NCBI RefSeq assembly: GCF_000786695.1
Contig: NZ_CP009962.1
Coordinates: 1,674,001 to 1,738,000 of the forward strand
Length of the DNA: 64,000 nt
Direction of reading: 5' to 3'
Origin: Collimonas arenae
GTDB taxonomy: Bacteria; Pseudomonadota; Gammaproteobacteria; Burkholderiales; Burkholderiaceae_D
The notes under the pieces were generated by a model. That model made no database searches. It was not told the origin of the DNA and was given only the letters and a program-made list of their open reading frames with translations. Shown here piece after piece: positions 46,379-55,422 of the stretch. Each line of letters opens with the position of its first letter. Positions within the stretch are counted from its first letter, which is position 1. Position numbers and translations under genes: made by a program.

Positions 46379-46492
46379 TGCATGCTTCCGTACCAGCGCG
46401 AAAAAAATCAAGCAGATCAATGGCTTAGCCATATTTTGTGGAGGTTATCCACAGGCCTACCCACAATTTCTGTGGGTAACTCTGGAAAAATC

Positions 46493-47536
46493 CTAAGATT
46501 GTTGGCGCAATGCAGCAGCGCATTCACGCACCAGCGCCGGACCGCGATAGATCAGGCCGCTATATAACTGCACCAGCGAAGCACCGGCCGCGATCTTGGC
46601 TTGCGCATCGGCGCCGCTGAAGATCCCGCCGACGCCGATAATCGGCAAAGCATCTCCCAGTTCGCCACGCAATTGCCGCACCACTCTGGTGGACAAGGTT
46701 AGCACCGGCGCGCCGGACAAGCCGCCGGCTTCGTTCTCGTGCTGCAAGCCGCGCACGGCGTCGCGGCTGATGGTGGTGTTGGTGGCGATGACGCCGTCGA
46801 TTTTGTGCCGCAGCAAGGCATCGGCGATGGTCTTGATTTGTTCGGCGTCGATATCCGGCGCTATTTTCAGGGCGACCGGCACATAGCGCTTATGCAAATC
46901 GGCCAGCCGTTGCTGCGCTTGCTTGAGCTGCGAGAGCAGGGCGTCGAGTTCCGACGCGCCTTGCAATTGCCGCAAATTCTTGGTGTTGGGCGATGAAATG
47001 TTCACCGTCACGTAGCTGGCGTAGGGATAGACTTTTTCCAGGCAATGCAGATAGTCTTCCGCCGCACGTTCGATCGGCGTATCGGCATTCTTGCCGATGT
47101 TCAGGCCCAGTACGCCTTCGCGTTCCTGATAAAAGCGCGAGGCCTGGACATTGGCGACGAAGGCATCGACGCCACCGTTGTTAAAGCCCATGCGGTTGAT
47201 GATGGCGTTGGCGGCCGGCAGACGGAACATGCGTGGCTTCGGGTTGCCAGGTTGCGCGCGCGCTGTCACCGTACCGATTTCAATCGAGCCGAATCCGAGC
47301 GCTGCCAGGCCGTCGATATACGCGCCATCCTTGTCCAGTCCAGCTGCCAGCCCGACCGGGTTGGGGAAGGTGATGCCCATCACGGTACGCGGATCGGCCG
47401 GTGTTTTACCCAGCAACGAGGTCAGGCCCAGTGCGGCGGCGCGGCGCAATGCCGGCAGGGTCAGGTTGTGGGCAGTTTCCGGATCGAGTGAGAACAGAGC
47501 GGGGCGGGCAAAGGCGTACAGGAGTTTGGCGGGCAC
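46493..47536 (-). CDS. pyrD: Dihydroorotate dehydrogenase (quinone), class 2
   Basis: 347 residues from the GTG at 47536, chosen because the family starts near [19 protein letters not shown]; a TTG at 47590 is in frame but adds an odd leader. Class 2 marks: the N-terminal membrane helix pair, [13 protein letters not shown], the substrate loop [11 protein letters not shown], the [14 protein letters not shown] block and [15 protein letters not shown]. It oxidises dihydroorotate to orotate in pyrimidine synthesis, passing electrons to quinone. Confidence 0.92.
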   Translation of the reverse strand: MPAKLLYAFARPALFSLDPETAHNLTLPALRRAAALGLTSLLGKTPADPRTVMGITFPNPVGLAAGLDKDGAYIDGLAALGFGSIEIGTVTARAQPGNPKPRMFRLPAANAIINRMGFNNGGVDAFVANVQASRFYQEREGVLGLNIGKNADTPIERAAEDYLHCLEKVYPYASYVTVNISSPNTKNLRQLQGASELDALLSQLKQAQQRLADLHKRYVPVALKIAPDIDAEQIKTIADALLRHKIDGVIATNTTISRDAVRGLQHENEAGGLSGAPVLTLSTRVVRQLRGELGDALPIIGVGGIFSGADAQAKIAAGASLVQLYSGLIYRGPALVRECAAALRQQS

Positions 47537-47623
47537 GATAAGGGCAGCTGAGTAAGATAATAGGAAATAAACGGAAAAACGGGCAGGCAAGCGAAGCTGC
47601 GACCCCGATAAATCCGCGGCTGG

Positions 47624-48349
47624 CTATTCTAACGCACTCCATTGCCCTTGCTGTAGCGCTTCCAGCGGCTGGAAGTTGACTTTGTAAGCCATTTTCGGGC
47701 TTTCTTCTATCCAGTAGCCAAGGTAGACATAGGGCATGCCGAGCTGTTTGGCCTGGCCGATTTGCCACAACACGTTGTAGGTGCCATAGGACGCGCCTGG
47801 CACATCCGGGTCATAAAAGGTATAGACCGAAGACAAACCATCATTCAAGACGTCGATAATGCTGACCATGCGCAATGTGCCATCGGTATCGCGAAATTCC
47901 ACCAGCCGGGTATTTACCTTGCTCTGCAGCAGAAACTGCGCGTATTGGTCGCGGCTGTCCTGGTCCATGCCGCCGCCGCTGTGGCGTGCAGTCTGGTAGC
48001 GCAGGTACAGATCGTAATGTTCATTTACATACGCCAGGTTGGTCACCAGCGTGGTCAGATGGCTATGCCGGTCCCAGGCGCGGCGCTGGCTACGGTTCGG
48101 CTGGAACGAAGCCACCAGCGTGCGTACCGGGGTGCATGCCTGGCAACCGTCGCAATACGGCCGATAGGTAAAAATGCCGCTGCGGCGGAAGCCGTTCTTC
48201 ACCAGTTCCGAATAGACATCGGCATTGATCAGGTGCGACGGCGTCGCCACTTGCGAGCGCGCCTGACGGTGCTCCAGATAGCTGCACGGATAGGGCGCGG
48301 TAGCGTAAAACTGCAAGGTCGAAAATGGCAGATCTTTTAAGTGCGTCAT
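47624..48349 (-). CDS. bpt: Aspartate/glutamate leucyltransferase (N-degron pathway)
   Basis: 241 residues from the ATG at 48349 (TGGA before it). Bpt/ATE fold: the metal-binding cysteine cluster [18 protein letters not shown], the W-rich helix, and [22 protein letters not shown] at the end. It moves Leu from Leu-tRNA to proteins with N-terminal Asp or Glu, marking them for ClpAP. It follows aat, 135 bases away, and precedes pyrD, so the two bacterial N-degron transferases are neighbours. Confidence 0.92.
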   Translation of the reverse strand: MTHLKDLPFSTLQFYATAPYPCSYLEHRQARSQVATPSHLINADVYSELVKNGFRRSGIFTYRPYCDGCQACTPVRTLVASFQPNRSQRRAWDRHSHLTTLVTNLAYVNEHYDLYLRYQTARHSGGGMDQDSRDQYAQFLLQSKVNTRLVEFRDTDGTLRMVSIIDVLNDGLSSVYTFYDPDVPGASYGTYNVLWQIGQAKQLGMPYVYLGYWIEESPKMAYKVNFQPLEALQQGQWSALE

Positions 48350-48484
48350 GTGCATTCCAGCGGATCTGGGGATGTAGATATATGACTGATAATTTACACC
48401 GTAATTTCAGTTTGCATAAGGGCTTGTCGACGTTTGGTTTCGGGAGGCGAGCGCGCCGGGATTTACTGTCGACAAATCGCGAAA

Positions 48485-49222
48485 TCAATCGGCAAATAGC
48501 GGCAAGGGATGCCAGCCATGAATTTGCGGATGCGCGGTTGCCTGTTGCAGATGTTGCAGAAACTCGCTGCGCGCGATCGGCAGTGCGCCCAGCGATGCCA
48601 GGTGGTCGGTCTCTTGCTGGCAATCGATCATGCTGACGCCATGCTTTCGCAAGAAATGCACCAAGTAAGCCAGGGCAATCTTGGAAGCGTCGCTGACCCG
48701 GGTAAACATGGATTCGCCATAAAACATGCGGCCGATGCTGACGCCGTAGGCGCCACCCACCAGTTTGCCGTCCAGCCAGACCTCCGATGAATGGGCGTAG
48801 CCGAGCCGATGCAGGGCGCGATAGCCGGCGACAATATCTTCCGAGATCCAGGTGCCGGCGCCATCGCGCCGCGGCGCCGCGCATTCGCGCATGACGCGTT
48901 CGAAAGCGAAGTCGAAGCGGACTTGCCAGCGGCGGTCGCCGTCTGCGGCGTGCATGCTGCGATGCACCTTGCGCAAGGTTTTGTTGAGGCTGGCCGAGAT
49001 CGAAAATTTTTCAGTTTGCAGCACCATGCGCGGATCGGTGCTCCACCACAGGATTGGCTGGTTTTCCGAGAACCAGGGGAAGATGCCATGCCGATACGCA
49101 TCCAGCAGCCGCCGTGGCGACAAGTCGGCTCCGGCAGCCAATAAACCGCCTGCGCCGTCTTCCTCGGTCAGCGCGGTGCTGACGTCGGGAAATGGACTGT
49201 CCAGTTCAAGCCAGGGGATCAT
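48485..49222 (-). CDS. aat: Leucyl/phenylalanyl-tRNA--protein transferase
   Basis: 245 residues. Aat motifs: the N-terminal [55 protein letters not shown], and the core [33 protein letters not shown]. It adds Leu or Phe to proteins with N-terminal Lys or Arg, the other branch of the bacterial N-degron pathway. It begins 18 bases after the Nudix gene ends. Confidence 0.95.
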   Translation of the reverse strand: MIPWLELDSPFPDVSTALTEEDGAGGLLAAGADLSPRRLLDAYRHGIFPWFSENQPILWWSTDPRMVLQTEKFSISASLNKTLRKVHRSMHAADGDRRWQVRFDFAFERVMRECAAPRRDGAGTWISEDIVAGYRALHRLGYAHSSEVWLDGKLVGGAYGVSIGRMFYGESMFTRVSDASKIALAYLVHFLRKHGVSMIDCQQETDHLASLGALPIARSEFLQHLQQATAHPQIHGWHPLPLFAD

Positions 49223-49240
49223 TGTGGCGCCAGCGCAGTT

Positions 49241-49825
49241 TTATTTGGGCGCCAGGCCAGGGCGCATGGGTTTGAAAATGTCCTGCGTATGCAAGCTGAA
49301 GTGATCATCTCCCTGGCGAATTTTTTTGAGGTCGGCAAAGAATGCACGCAAAGTAATCTCGACCGTCGGGAAAGCAATTTCATCCCACGGGATTTCCGCT
49401 TCCGTGAACATGGCGACTTCCAGGCTTTCGGCGCCGGCGGCGTAATCGATGTCCAGCAGGGTAGCGCGGTAGAACAGATGGACCTGATGCACATGCGGTA
49501 CGTTGAGCAAGGAAAACAGCTCATGCAATTGAATCCGGGCACCGGCTTCTTCTTCGGTTTCACGCTGCGCCGCAGCGCTGGTGGTCTCGCCATTTTCCAT
49601 GAAGCCGGCCGGCAAGGTCCAGAAACCGTATTGCGGCTCGATCGCACGCTTGCACAGCAGCACACGCAATTCCCCGTCCTTTTCCCAGACCGGAATCGAG
49701 CCGATCACCATTTTAGGATTCTGATAGTGAATGGCGCCGCAGTTGCTGCAGACATAACGCATGCGGTTGTCGTCCGGCGGAATCCGCAGGCTGACGGGAT
49801 GCGCACATTCGGAACAAAATTTCAT
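49241..49825 (-). CDS. Nudix hydrolase with N-terminal zinc ribbon
   Basis: 194 residues from the ATG at 49825 (a GTG two codons earlier is in frame). The first ~35 residues form a zinc ribbon (CSEC and CSNC). The Nudix box follows exactly: G(5)E(7)REUxEExGU in GFMENGETTSAAAQRETEEEAGA. This layout matches the ADP-ribose/NADH pyrophosphatase-like zinc-ribbon group; the exact nucleotide is unknown. First gene of the nudix-aat-bpt-pyrD run. Confidence 0.87.
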   Translation of the reverse strand: MKFCSECAHPVSLRIPPDDNRMRYVCSNCGAIHYQNPKMVIGSIPVWEKDGELRVLLCKRAIEPQYGFWTLPAGFMENGETTSAAAQRETEEEAGARIQLHELFSLLNVPHVHQVHLFYRATLLDIDYAAGAESLEVAMFTEAEIPWDEIAFPTVEITLRAFFADLKKIRQGDDHFSLHTQDIFKPMRPGLAPK

Positions 49826-49968
49826 AGGCACCGGTAAGTAGTTTGGATGACCAGGAAGTGCATTCCTGATCGTGTTGAATGGGAATAACGTCTAGCATAA
49901 CAGGGTAGCTAAAGAGTTTAGCATTGGCTAATCCCGATATGCTTTCTTAATACAATTGTCAGTATTGG

Positions 49969-49997
49969 TTGCATTGCACTGCAATACGATATATACT
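49969..49997 (+). promoter_or_regulatory. Sigma-70 promoter of the tRNA-fMet pair
   Basis: TTGCAT (-35) at 49969-49974, a 17-base spacer, and TATACT (-10) at 49992-49997, 13 bases before the tRNA. Good match for a strong stable-RNA promoter. Confidence 0.65.
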
Positions 49998-50010
49998 TTC
50001 ATTCTTCAGA

Positions 50011-50087
<77 letters not shown>

Positions 50088-50128
50088 GTTACAGCAAGAA
50101 AGCCGGCATGCATGTTTTCTTGCGCATC

Positions 50129-50160
50129 AAGCCTTAAGTGCAAAACGCTTAAGGCTTTTT
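50129..50160 (+). terminator. Hairpin between the two tRNA genes
   Basis: AAGCCTTAAG and CTTAAGGCTT with a 9-base loop followed by a short T-run. It may end or slow transcription after copy 1; copy 2 would still need reading through or its own promoter. Confidence 0.65.
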
Positions 50161-50169
50161 ATATTCAGA

Positions 50170-50246
<77 letters not shown>

Positions 50247-50255
50247 ATGTAAGAG

Positions 50256-50292
50256 ACGGACCGGCTACTAGCTTAGTAGCCGGTCCGTTTTC
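50256..50292 (+). terminator. Terminator after tRNA-fMet copy 2
   Basis: ACGGACCGGCTACTA, loop GCT, then the exact complement and TTTTC. A 15-bp perfect stem. The same hairpin, with changes, follows each of the two tRNA-end remnants downstream. Confidence 0.87.
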
Positions 50293-50432
50293 ATTTTGGC
50301 TCAGACTTCGTCACCTCGCAGTTCAATTTGAATTTTCCCGAAACTAGCCGCTTTATCGCCAAGCCGTAATCCTGGGCAAAAATGGGGACAATTTGAGCCA
50401 TCACCAGATCACGCAGTTTTTGTAGAGACCCG

Positions 50433-51002
50433 TCAGGTGTCTGTTGGTACGTTATCCCAATCATCGCCATAACCAACGAGCCAGCTCAAGGCATAACGAC
50501 GCTCATAGACGATACTTGGGTCAAGCTCCATAGGCATGGGTTTCTTAAAAAGCTGGGCATCTCGCACTCGCCAATGCTGGTTGTAATGCTCCGACTCGGC
50601 TTCTTCTATTTCGGCATTGGGCCGAAGTTCTGCGCTTGTTAAAAATTTTTGCGGATTGTCGTACGCTAAATTAGTAATTTCGTAATCGCTAATTTTCGCA
50701 CTTTCTGTTAACGGCGGAAGTGTTTCCATGCCTCCGAGCGCCCATATCAACGGAATTGCCGCTTCCAGACGCCAGCTAAAATTAGTTCGATCTTTGTCGC
50801 GCGGCTTGATTTGGCTGAAGTAAAAGCTCTTTTCCTCACTTGAAAAATACAAATCAATTTTGTTTTCCTTAACCCAGGATAGGCTTTGCTCTGCAACGTC
50901 TTCAAATGCGCGGCTTGTTATTGCCATTAGTGCTAATAGTCTTTCAGCCACATCTTTGGCAGATCGTGGCTTATGTGCGTCCTCTTCAAAAACCTCATCC
51001 AT
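50433..51002 (-). CDS. DUF4272 domain protein
   Basis: 189 residues. The DUF4272 pattern is visible: RLLALMAITSRAFE early, WRLEAAIPLIWALGGM in the middle and the closing ERRYALSWLVGYGDDWDNVPTDT. Members are found widely, often in mobile or polymorphic-toxin surroundings, sometimes proposed to be immunity proteins; no function is proved. Base use is more AT-rich than the neighbours. It lies between tRNA-fMet copy 2 and the first remnant, so it is likely cargo brought in by insertion. Confidence 0.8.
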   Translation of the reverse strand: MDEVFEEDAHKPRSAKDVAERLLALMAITSRAFEDVAEQSLSWVKENKIDLYFSSEEKSFYFSQIKPRDKDRTNFSWRLEAAIPLIWALGGMETLPPLTESAKISDYEITNLAYDNPQKFLTSAELRPNAEIEEAESEHYNQHWRVRDAQLFKKPMPMELDPSIVYERRYALSWLVGYGDDWDNVPTDT

Positions 51003-51389
51003 GTATGACCCCTGATATTCTAATTAATCGGTTGACGTGAATCGAAGCCGTGACCATAGAGCGGGTACGACTATTTCAGTCGGATAGGTATATAACGTAC
51101 AAATCCTGCCCCGCAACCAATAAAAACGGACCAGCTACTTGCTAAGTAGTTGGTCCGTTTTCATTTCTGCCTTTGCTTACATCTCCAGAATGTCTTGCGT
51201 TTAGTCGGAGTTATTTCGCGGTAACCGCTGATTTCGAAGTCATCAATGATTTCAGCAGCCCGGACGGACTACTTTCGTCAGAACGTTTTAGCCTTGATCT
51301 CCTTCAAGTAGAGCTGCCGCTGCAAGTTGTAAGCAGCGGCCTTCCAACGCCCAATGACTGGCGTTGGTTTCCACTTTTTTCAGCCTGTC
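51003..51389. other. Intergenic region with a tRNA-end remnant
   Basis: 387 bases with no convincing gene. The remnant lies at 51071-51165; the rest holds a short inverted repeat (CCAACGCC at 51344 and GGCGTTGG at 51360), which may be a terminator. A short open frame on the plus strand (51173-51397) has no family match or ribosome site. Confidence 0.5.
51071..51165 (+). repeat. Decayed copy of tRNA-fMet 3' end plus terminator (remnant 1)
   Basis: ACAAATCCTGCCCCGCAACCA at 51099-51119 matches the T-arm and acceptor end of the tRNA with one missing C. The hairpin GGACCAGCTACTT/AAGTAGTTGGTCC at 51128-51156 and its T-run follow, as after the real gene. CTATTTCAGTCGGATAG before it is shared with remnant 2 but not with the tRNA. 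It looks like an old insertion border or a dead tRNA copy. Confidence 0.75.
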
Positions 51390-52577
51390 TCAGTTAGCAG
51401 CAGTAAATTGAATGTAGGGATTCGTTGCTGCGACGCTGCCATTGGCAGCCGTTCCGGCTTTGGCGGTACATTTGCCCAAGGTCAAATTATTGGTCTCTCC
51501 AGTGGACCCATGTCCGGCTGGGCCAAGACATGTCGGTGCATGGGTGCCGCCATCGTTTATGGCGAGATTCACGCTGATGGAGGAGCCTTTGTTGAAGGAT
51601 GCCTGGGATCCTCCGCCGTTACCCACCAGAGTGAATTCCGCTTGCTTCCACCAGAGTGCGGCAAAAACCGTGCTGTCAGAAACTCTATCAGCATAGACAT
51701 CCTTGCCAACAGTCAGGGTCACCACGTCATTACCAGTCGACGACGCGGAGCCGGACAGTTTCATATTGGCTAGCTGAGAGATGGCGAATTGAGGGGTGCT
51801 GATGCCGTTGCTGTTATGAACGCACGCGGGGCCATTGCTATCCGTGGCGTCATCCCAGCCAGCGGAGGCTGGGCAGCCGGCGCTGTTGTAGTCAGCCTGC
51901 GAAGGGAACACCCAGCTTTGTATGAAGGCCATGGGATGAGTTCCATCCGTATAGGCATCCGTCGAGTAGAGGTACTGTTCCCAAACGTTGCAAGAGCCGT
52001 AGCCAAGTTTTGCGCATGCAGTCGATGATGCATTTATATCCGTATTGAGCTGCAAGGTATATTGATTGGCACCGATGGTTCCATTGGACATTGAGCCACC
52101 GAACAGTACATTGACTCCCTTTTCAGATTTCACGCCGCTTACCACCGGAAAGCTGCCCGTCGCAGATTGAATGATTCCCGCTGCCTGCGCGGCATAATCG
52201 GTGCCATTGCCAACTGTCTGTGGTTTTACCTCTTCCCTACTTAAGGAGCGGAGGACAGGCGAGGGCAGAACCGGCCTGCTGGAGCGATAGGTCGGGCGTG
52301 GCCCGCAAGTTACTTTCTCCCAGTTGGCGCTAGGATAGGAAGCATGAAAACAACCCGCTGCAGGCGGACCAATTTTCTTCATTTTTTCGTGCCAGGTCTG
52401 CAGTGCCGGTGTTTCCGCAACCAGCTCAGGATTAGCATTGACGGCTGCCGTGGGTGAAAGCACGGCGCTGTTCAAAACGACGGGTTCGGCTGCCACAGCG
52501 GTGACTGGACTGGTCGCAATAGCGATAGCGAAAGCTGTCGCAAAAAAACATGTGCTCTTTTTTGTAAATGAGTGCAT
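51390..52577 (-). CDS. Unrecognised exported protein
   Basis: 395 residues from the ATG at 52577; longer starts lie upstream without export signal. Signal peptide cut near VAAEP. The mature part has an early Trp/Cys segment (GCFHASYPSANWEKV), then NGTDYAAQAAGIIQSATGSFP and many Ser/Gly/Asn blocks, four or more cysteines and ends in a beta-rich ANPYIQF region. I have seen similar secreted proteins in Burkholderiales and actinomycetes but know no function. Likely secreted; it lies between the two remnants. Confidence 0.7.
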   Translation of the reverse strand: MHSFTKKSTCFFATAFAIAIATSPVTAVAAEPVVLNSAVLSPTAAVNANPELVAETPALQTWHEKMKKIGPPAAGCFHASYPSANWEKVTCGPRPTYRSSRPVLPSPVLRSLSREEVKPQTVGNGTDYAAQAAGIIQSATGSFPVVSGVKSEKGVNVLFGGSMSNGTIGANQYTLQLNTDINASSTACAKLGYGSCNVWEQYLYSTDAYTDGTHPMAFIQSWVFPSQADYNSAGCPASAGWDDATDSNGPACVHNSNGISTPQFAISQLANMKLSGSASSTGNDVVTLTVGKDVYADRVSDSTVFAALWWKQAEFTLVGNGGGSQASFNKGSSISVNLAINDGGTHAPTCLGPAGHGSTGETNNLTLGKCTAKAGTAANGSVAATNPYIQFTAAN

Positions 52578-53569
52578 TTTTTTCTCTATCAAATGGAATT
52601 GTTGATCAAACAGTTCTTGATGTGTGTGTCGCGGGCGACGCTGAAGGCAAACAACCGCGATGAGCGTTAGCGAAATCCAGTTCAAATGGGCCCGTCTGTA
52701 CTTACCTGTCCTTTCCGGCTGCACTACCGCGACGACTGCCATGGCAGTGATAGCAAATCCAGCACCTGATTTTTGTGTAAAACGAAGTCGTGTTCACTGG
52801 AAACGACTTCCCCCGGCGAATGCAAAGCGTCTTGCATCCAATAACTGAAATTCATGTGTGTAGAACGCCAATGAAGCTGGCTTCTGTTGATGTGCTCTTA
52901 TTAGTCATGCCCGTCGAGAAGAAAAAAGGGGGCATGTTTTCTTGGGAAAATTTGTAAGTGTTTGTAAGCTAGGAGACTTTGCAGTCACCGCTCAGGGTGT
53001 GCGCCCTGCGTTTTTCGGGCGCGATCGCTTGGCTGTAGTCTTGTTGGTTTCCTCAGCCCGCACATGCCGGCGTTGCGTCTGGCTGGGACGCAGGTCCTTG
53101 GCAATGCGGTGTGTAACGCCCCCGCACTGACCAGCTTGAAGCGGGGCCAGCAGTGCGCTGGCTCACACTTGCCTGGCGTGTCGATCGCCGCTAATACCGA
53201 GTATTGGTAAAACGCAAAACTCAGCTGGCTGCCATGTTGTAACGGAGGGAGTTTTTAGATCAGGTGTCGCCCGTGCTCATGCCGTAGCGAGGTATATCTT
53301 TGACATCATCCATGTAAAACATAGGTGAAATTTGAGTGAAAGGAGAGGCCTTCCCATCCGTCGCCAGACCTTGCGGTTTTTGCAATTTCTAGTATTTACG
53401 GAATCTGCGCTGGTCTGACGTGATTTGTAATGGTGGAGGCGGCGGCAATCGAACCAGCTGCTGCTGCTTGACACGCTATTTCAGGCGGATAGATAGGTAA
53501 GGTACAAATCCTGTCCCCGCACAACCAGAAAAAACGGACCAGCTACTAGCTTTAGCAGTCGGTCTGTTT
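52578..53569. other. Long stretch with no intact gene
   Basis: About 990 bases. It contains the promoter side of the secreted protein, an ssrA-like fragment at 53431-53460 and remnant 2 at 53476-53580. On the minus strand, a short open run ending in FYMDDVKDIPRYGMSTGDT (stop near 53258) is blocked upstream by a stop codon and looks like the tail of a lost gene. Nothing else in the region can be supported. Confidence 0.5.
53431..53460 (-). repeat. Fragment resembling the 3' end of tmRNA (ssrA)
   Basis: On the minus strand it reads CTGGTTCGATTGCC then GCCGCCTCCACCA, a T-arm and CCA acceptor like that of beta-proteobacterial tmRNA. No rest of the gene is present. Such ends are known integrase target sites, so this may be a left-over attachment site. 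A tRNA source cannot be ruled out. Confidence 0.55.
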
Positions 53570-53580
53570 TCATTTTGACC
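53476..53580 (+). repeat. Decayed copy of tRNA-fMet 3' end plus terminator (remnant 2)
   Basis: CTATTTCAGGCGGATAG, then ACAAATCCTGTCCCCGC and ACAACCA, then the hairpin ACGGACCAGCTACTAGC... with several changes and a final TTTTCATTTTG. It follows the same order as the tRNA copy and remnant 1. More changed than remnant 1. It lies right at the end of the broken carotenoid oxygenase gene. Confidence 0.72.
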
Positions 53581-54948
53581 TGGACTTCATCCTCTTGGAC
53601 TTAATCCAGGAACATCTTCGTCGTGACCTTGAAGTCTTTTGCAGCCAGGCTCCATGAAATCCTGCGGGAATTCGTCTGGGTAGCCGTACCGTCGCGAGCG
53701 GGTCCTTTTCGATATCCTGGCCGTCAAGTATCACCAAATCGGTGGTGTCCGTTGCATGGCGATAAACGCAGACGAGTAGCCAGCCATCATCTTCATCAGT
53801 GGCAGTGGAACGCGGAACGAACACCGGTTCGCTGTTCTGGTCGCCCGCTGGAACTGCATATCGCTGCATCGAACCGTATTCGAGATCATAGCGAACAATG
53901 CCTCGCATCTCTATATTTGTCGGTTGCTCTACTGCATAGAGAAAGCGATAGGGACGACCTGTTCGATTTTCGTTGATGCGAGGCAGCTCAATACCTGCAT
54001 CATCAATCTGCTTTTCGGCTACGGTTCCGCTCTTCAGGTCGATGACGTAGCGCCACAGAACTCCTGGCGGATTTTCCTCGAAAGCTGCAATGCCGCTCGC
54101 GAGGCGCAAATACCATGGATACCGAACGACATCCAGGACAACTGTCGATTCATCTGCGTCGTATGCATTCACTACATGCAGGATAAAGCAGGGCATTACT
54201 TCAAACCAGCGAATCTGGCCGCCATGGCGAGGGGTTACGCCGATCCGCGCCTTGCGCTCGTCATGCCAGCGTAAGGGCATGCGATAGCCGTGGGATAACA
54301 TCGAGAAGTCAAATGCAACGTCAAGATACTGCGGGTAGCGGTAATCGCCATGTCGTGCATCATTGATGGCGATGCCAGTTCGATTTCAATGTCGACGCTT
54401 TGTACACCATTCGCATCTGTTACACCGTAGCGTAACCAGGGCTTTTTCCAATCCGCCCGGAAGAGCATGAGTTCGCCTGTCCGTGGATCGACTTTTGGGT
54501 GGGCTGTCATGCCGTCTGCCTGCCCCAGGTGACGACGCGTCGTTCCCAGAGTTTCGAGCTTGGCCGTAACGGCAAGTGGCGCACCTCCTTCCGACAGCGC
54601 CAGTATTTCGCCGGCGTGATACAGAACGTTGACGTTCGGATTCGTATCAAGCAGAGACGGCACGGCATCCGGATTGTGCGCATGCGCCCATCGCTGGGTG
54701 CGGAGCCAGCGGTTGCAATAACCCGTTGCCCGGCCGTCTTGAAATGAGATGGCGTGCAACATTGCGGCTTCCGGCCACCAGGACAACACATCATTTCCGT
54801 CGAAACGACCACTCAGTGGGTTGGGGCCATTGCGTAGCAATATGCCATTTAGATCCTGCGGAACCGTGCCGGTGACGGCAAGATCAACCAGGTCTACTTC
54901 ATCAGTGACAGGCGCAGTAGCGCCGACGTTCAAATCAATTGCAGCCAT
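53570..54948 (-). pseudogene. Carotenoid oxygenase, broken by a frameshift
   Basis: Two overlapping frames together make one RPE65-type oxygenase of about 460 residues. The N-terminal part starts at 54948 and holds HPKVDPRTGE and MMHDMAIT; the C-terminal part begins inside codon DFSMLSHGYRMPLRWHDE and holds HVVNAYDADE and GFHGAWL. These supply the four His that bind the iron. Near 54322-54326 one base is missing (ATCTT then GACGTTGCA), which breaks the frame. The end carries a short odd basic tail. Either a real pseudogene or a sequencing slip. Confidence 0.85.
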
Positions 54949-55422
54949 GTTTGTTGTTCCACTATCGGTTTTTGTCAGGAGGATATCCACTCTGAGGAGG
55001 TTGAGTGGACCAGCTTAGTCAATAATACCCGGATATAAATATTCGATCAATAAAATCCGGGTAAAAATAACCCGACATTCCCTTTGACTGTAGCAAGGCT
55101 TGCCGTTGACATTTAGGTTTGTACCTTTTTACCTTGCAATTTGCTTTTTATCGCATCGTGCATAAGATTTTCTATTGTCTAAGCCAAAGAAATCCAGATT
55201 GCCGCTAGCTCTGAAAAAGCGGATATTACAGCCTCGCCATCTCTAAGGTGAATGGCCGGATATTGGCATCCTACGCACGTTTCTGTATGCAGCGTCGGTT
55301 ATGAGATGAAACTATTTCTTATGTGGCTGTTCCCAATCTAGCGACTTTTCTAATCACTATCGTGCCTAGAAATAACCAACGGCTGGTGTCGTCAACAATT
55401 TCGATCTGAGGTTTCTCCAACC
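54949..55422. other. Intergenic region between carotenoid oxygenase and beta-lactamase
   Basis: 474 bases, moderately AT-rich, divergent genes on either side. It holds an inverted repeat, ACCCGGAT at 55027-55034 and ATCCGGGT at 55055-55062, and nothing else I can name. No gene is seen. Confidence 0.5.
55027..55062. promoter_or_regulatory. Inverted repeat, possible operator
   Basis: ACCCGGAT and ATCCGGGT, 8-bp perfect arms with a 20-base spacer, 79 bases before the carotenoid oxygenase start. A second GGGT/ACCC pair overlaps it. Could be a repressor site; no regulator gene is near. Confidence 0.35.

Noticed and set aside
50291..50476. 61-residue minus-strand frame overlapping the end of the DUF4272 gene
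   Set aside because: Overlaps 44 bases of a recognised gene, has no ribosome site or family. Could be a small tail gene but cannot be supported.
51173..51397. 74-residue plus-strand frame between remnant 1 and the exported protein
   Set aside because: No ribosome site, odd composition and overlaps the end of the opposite gene.
53277..53474. 65-residue minus-strand frame
   Set aside because: It crosses the tmRNA-like fragment; the better-looking peptide (FYMDDVKDIPRYG) is in another frame and blocked by a stop. Likely a remnant, not a gene.
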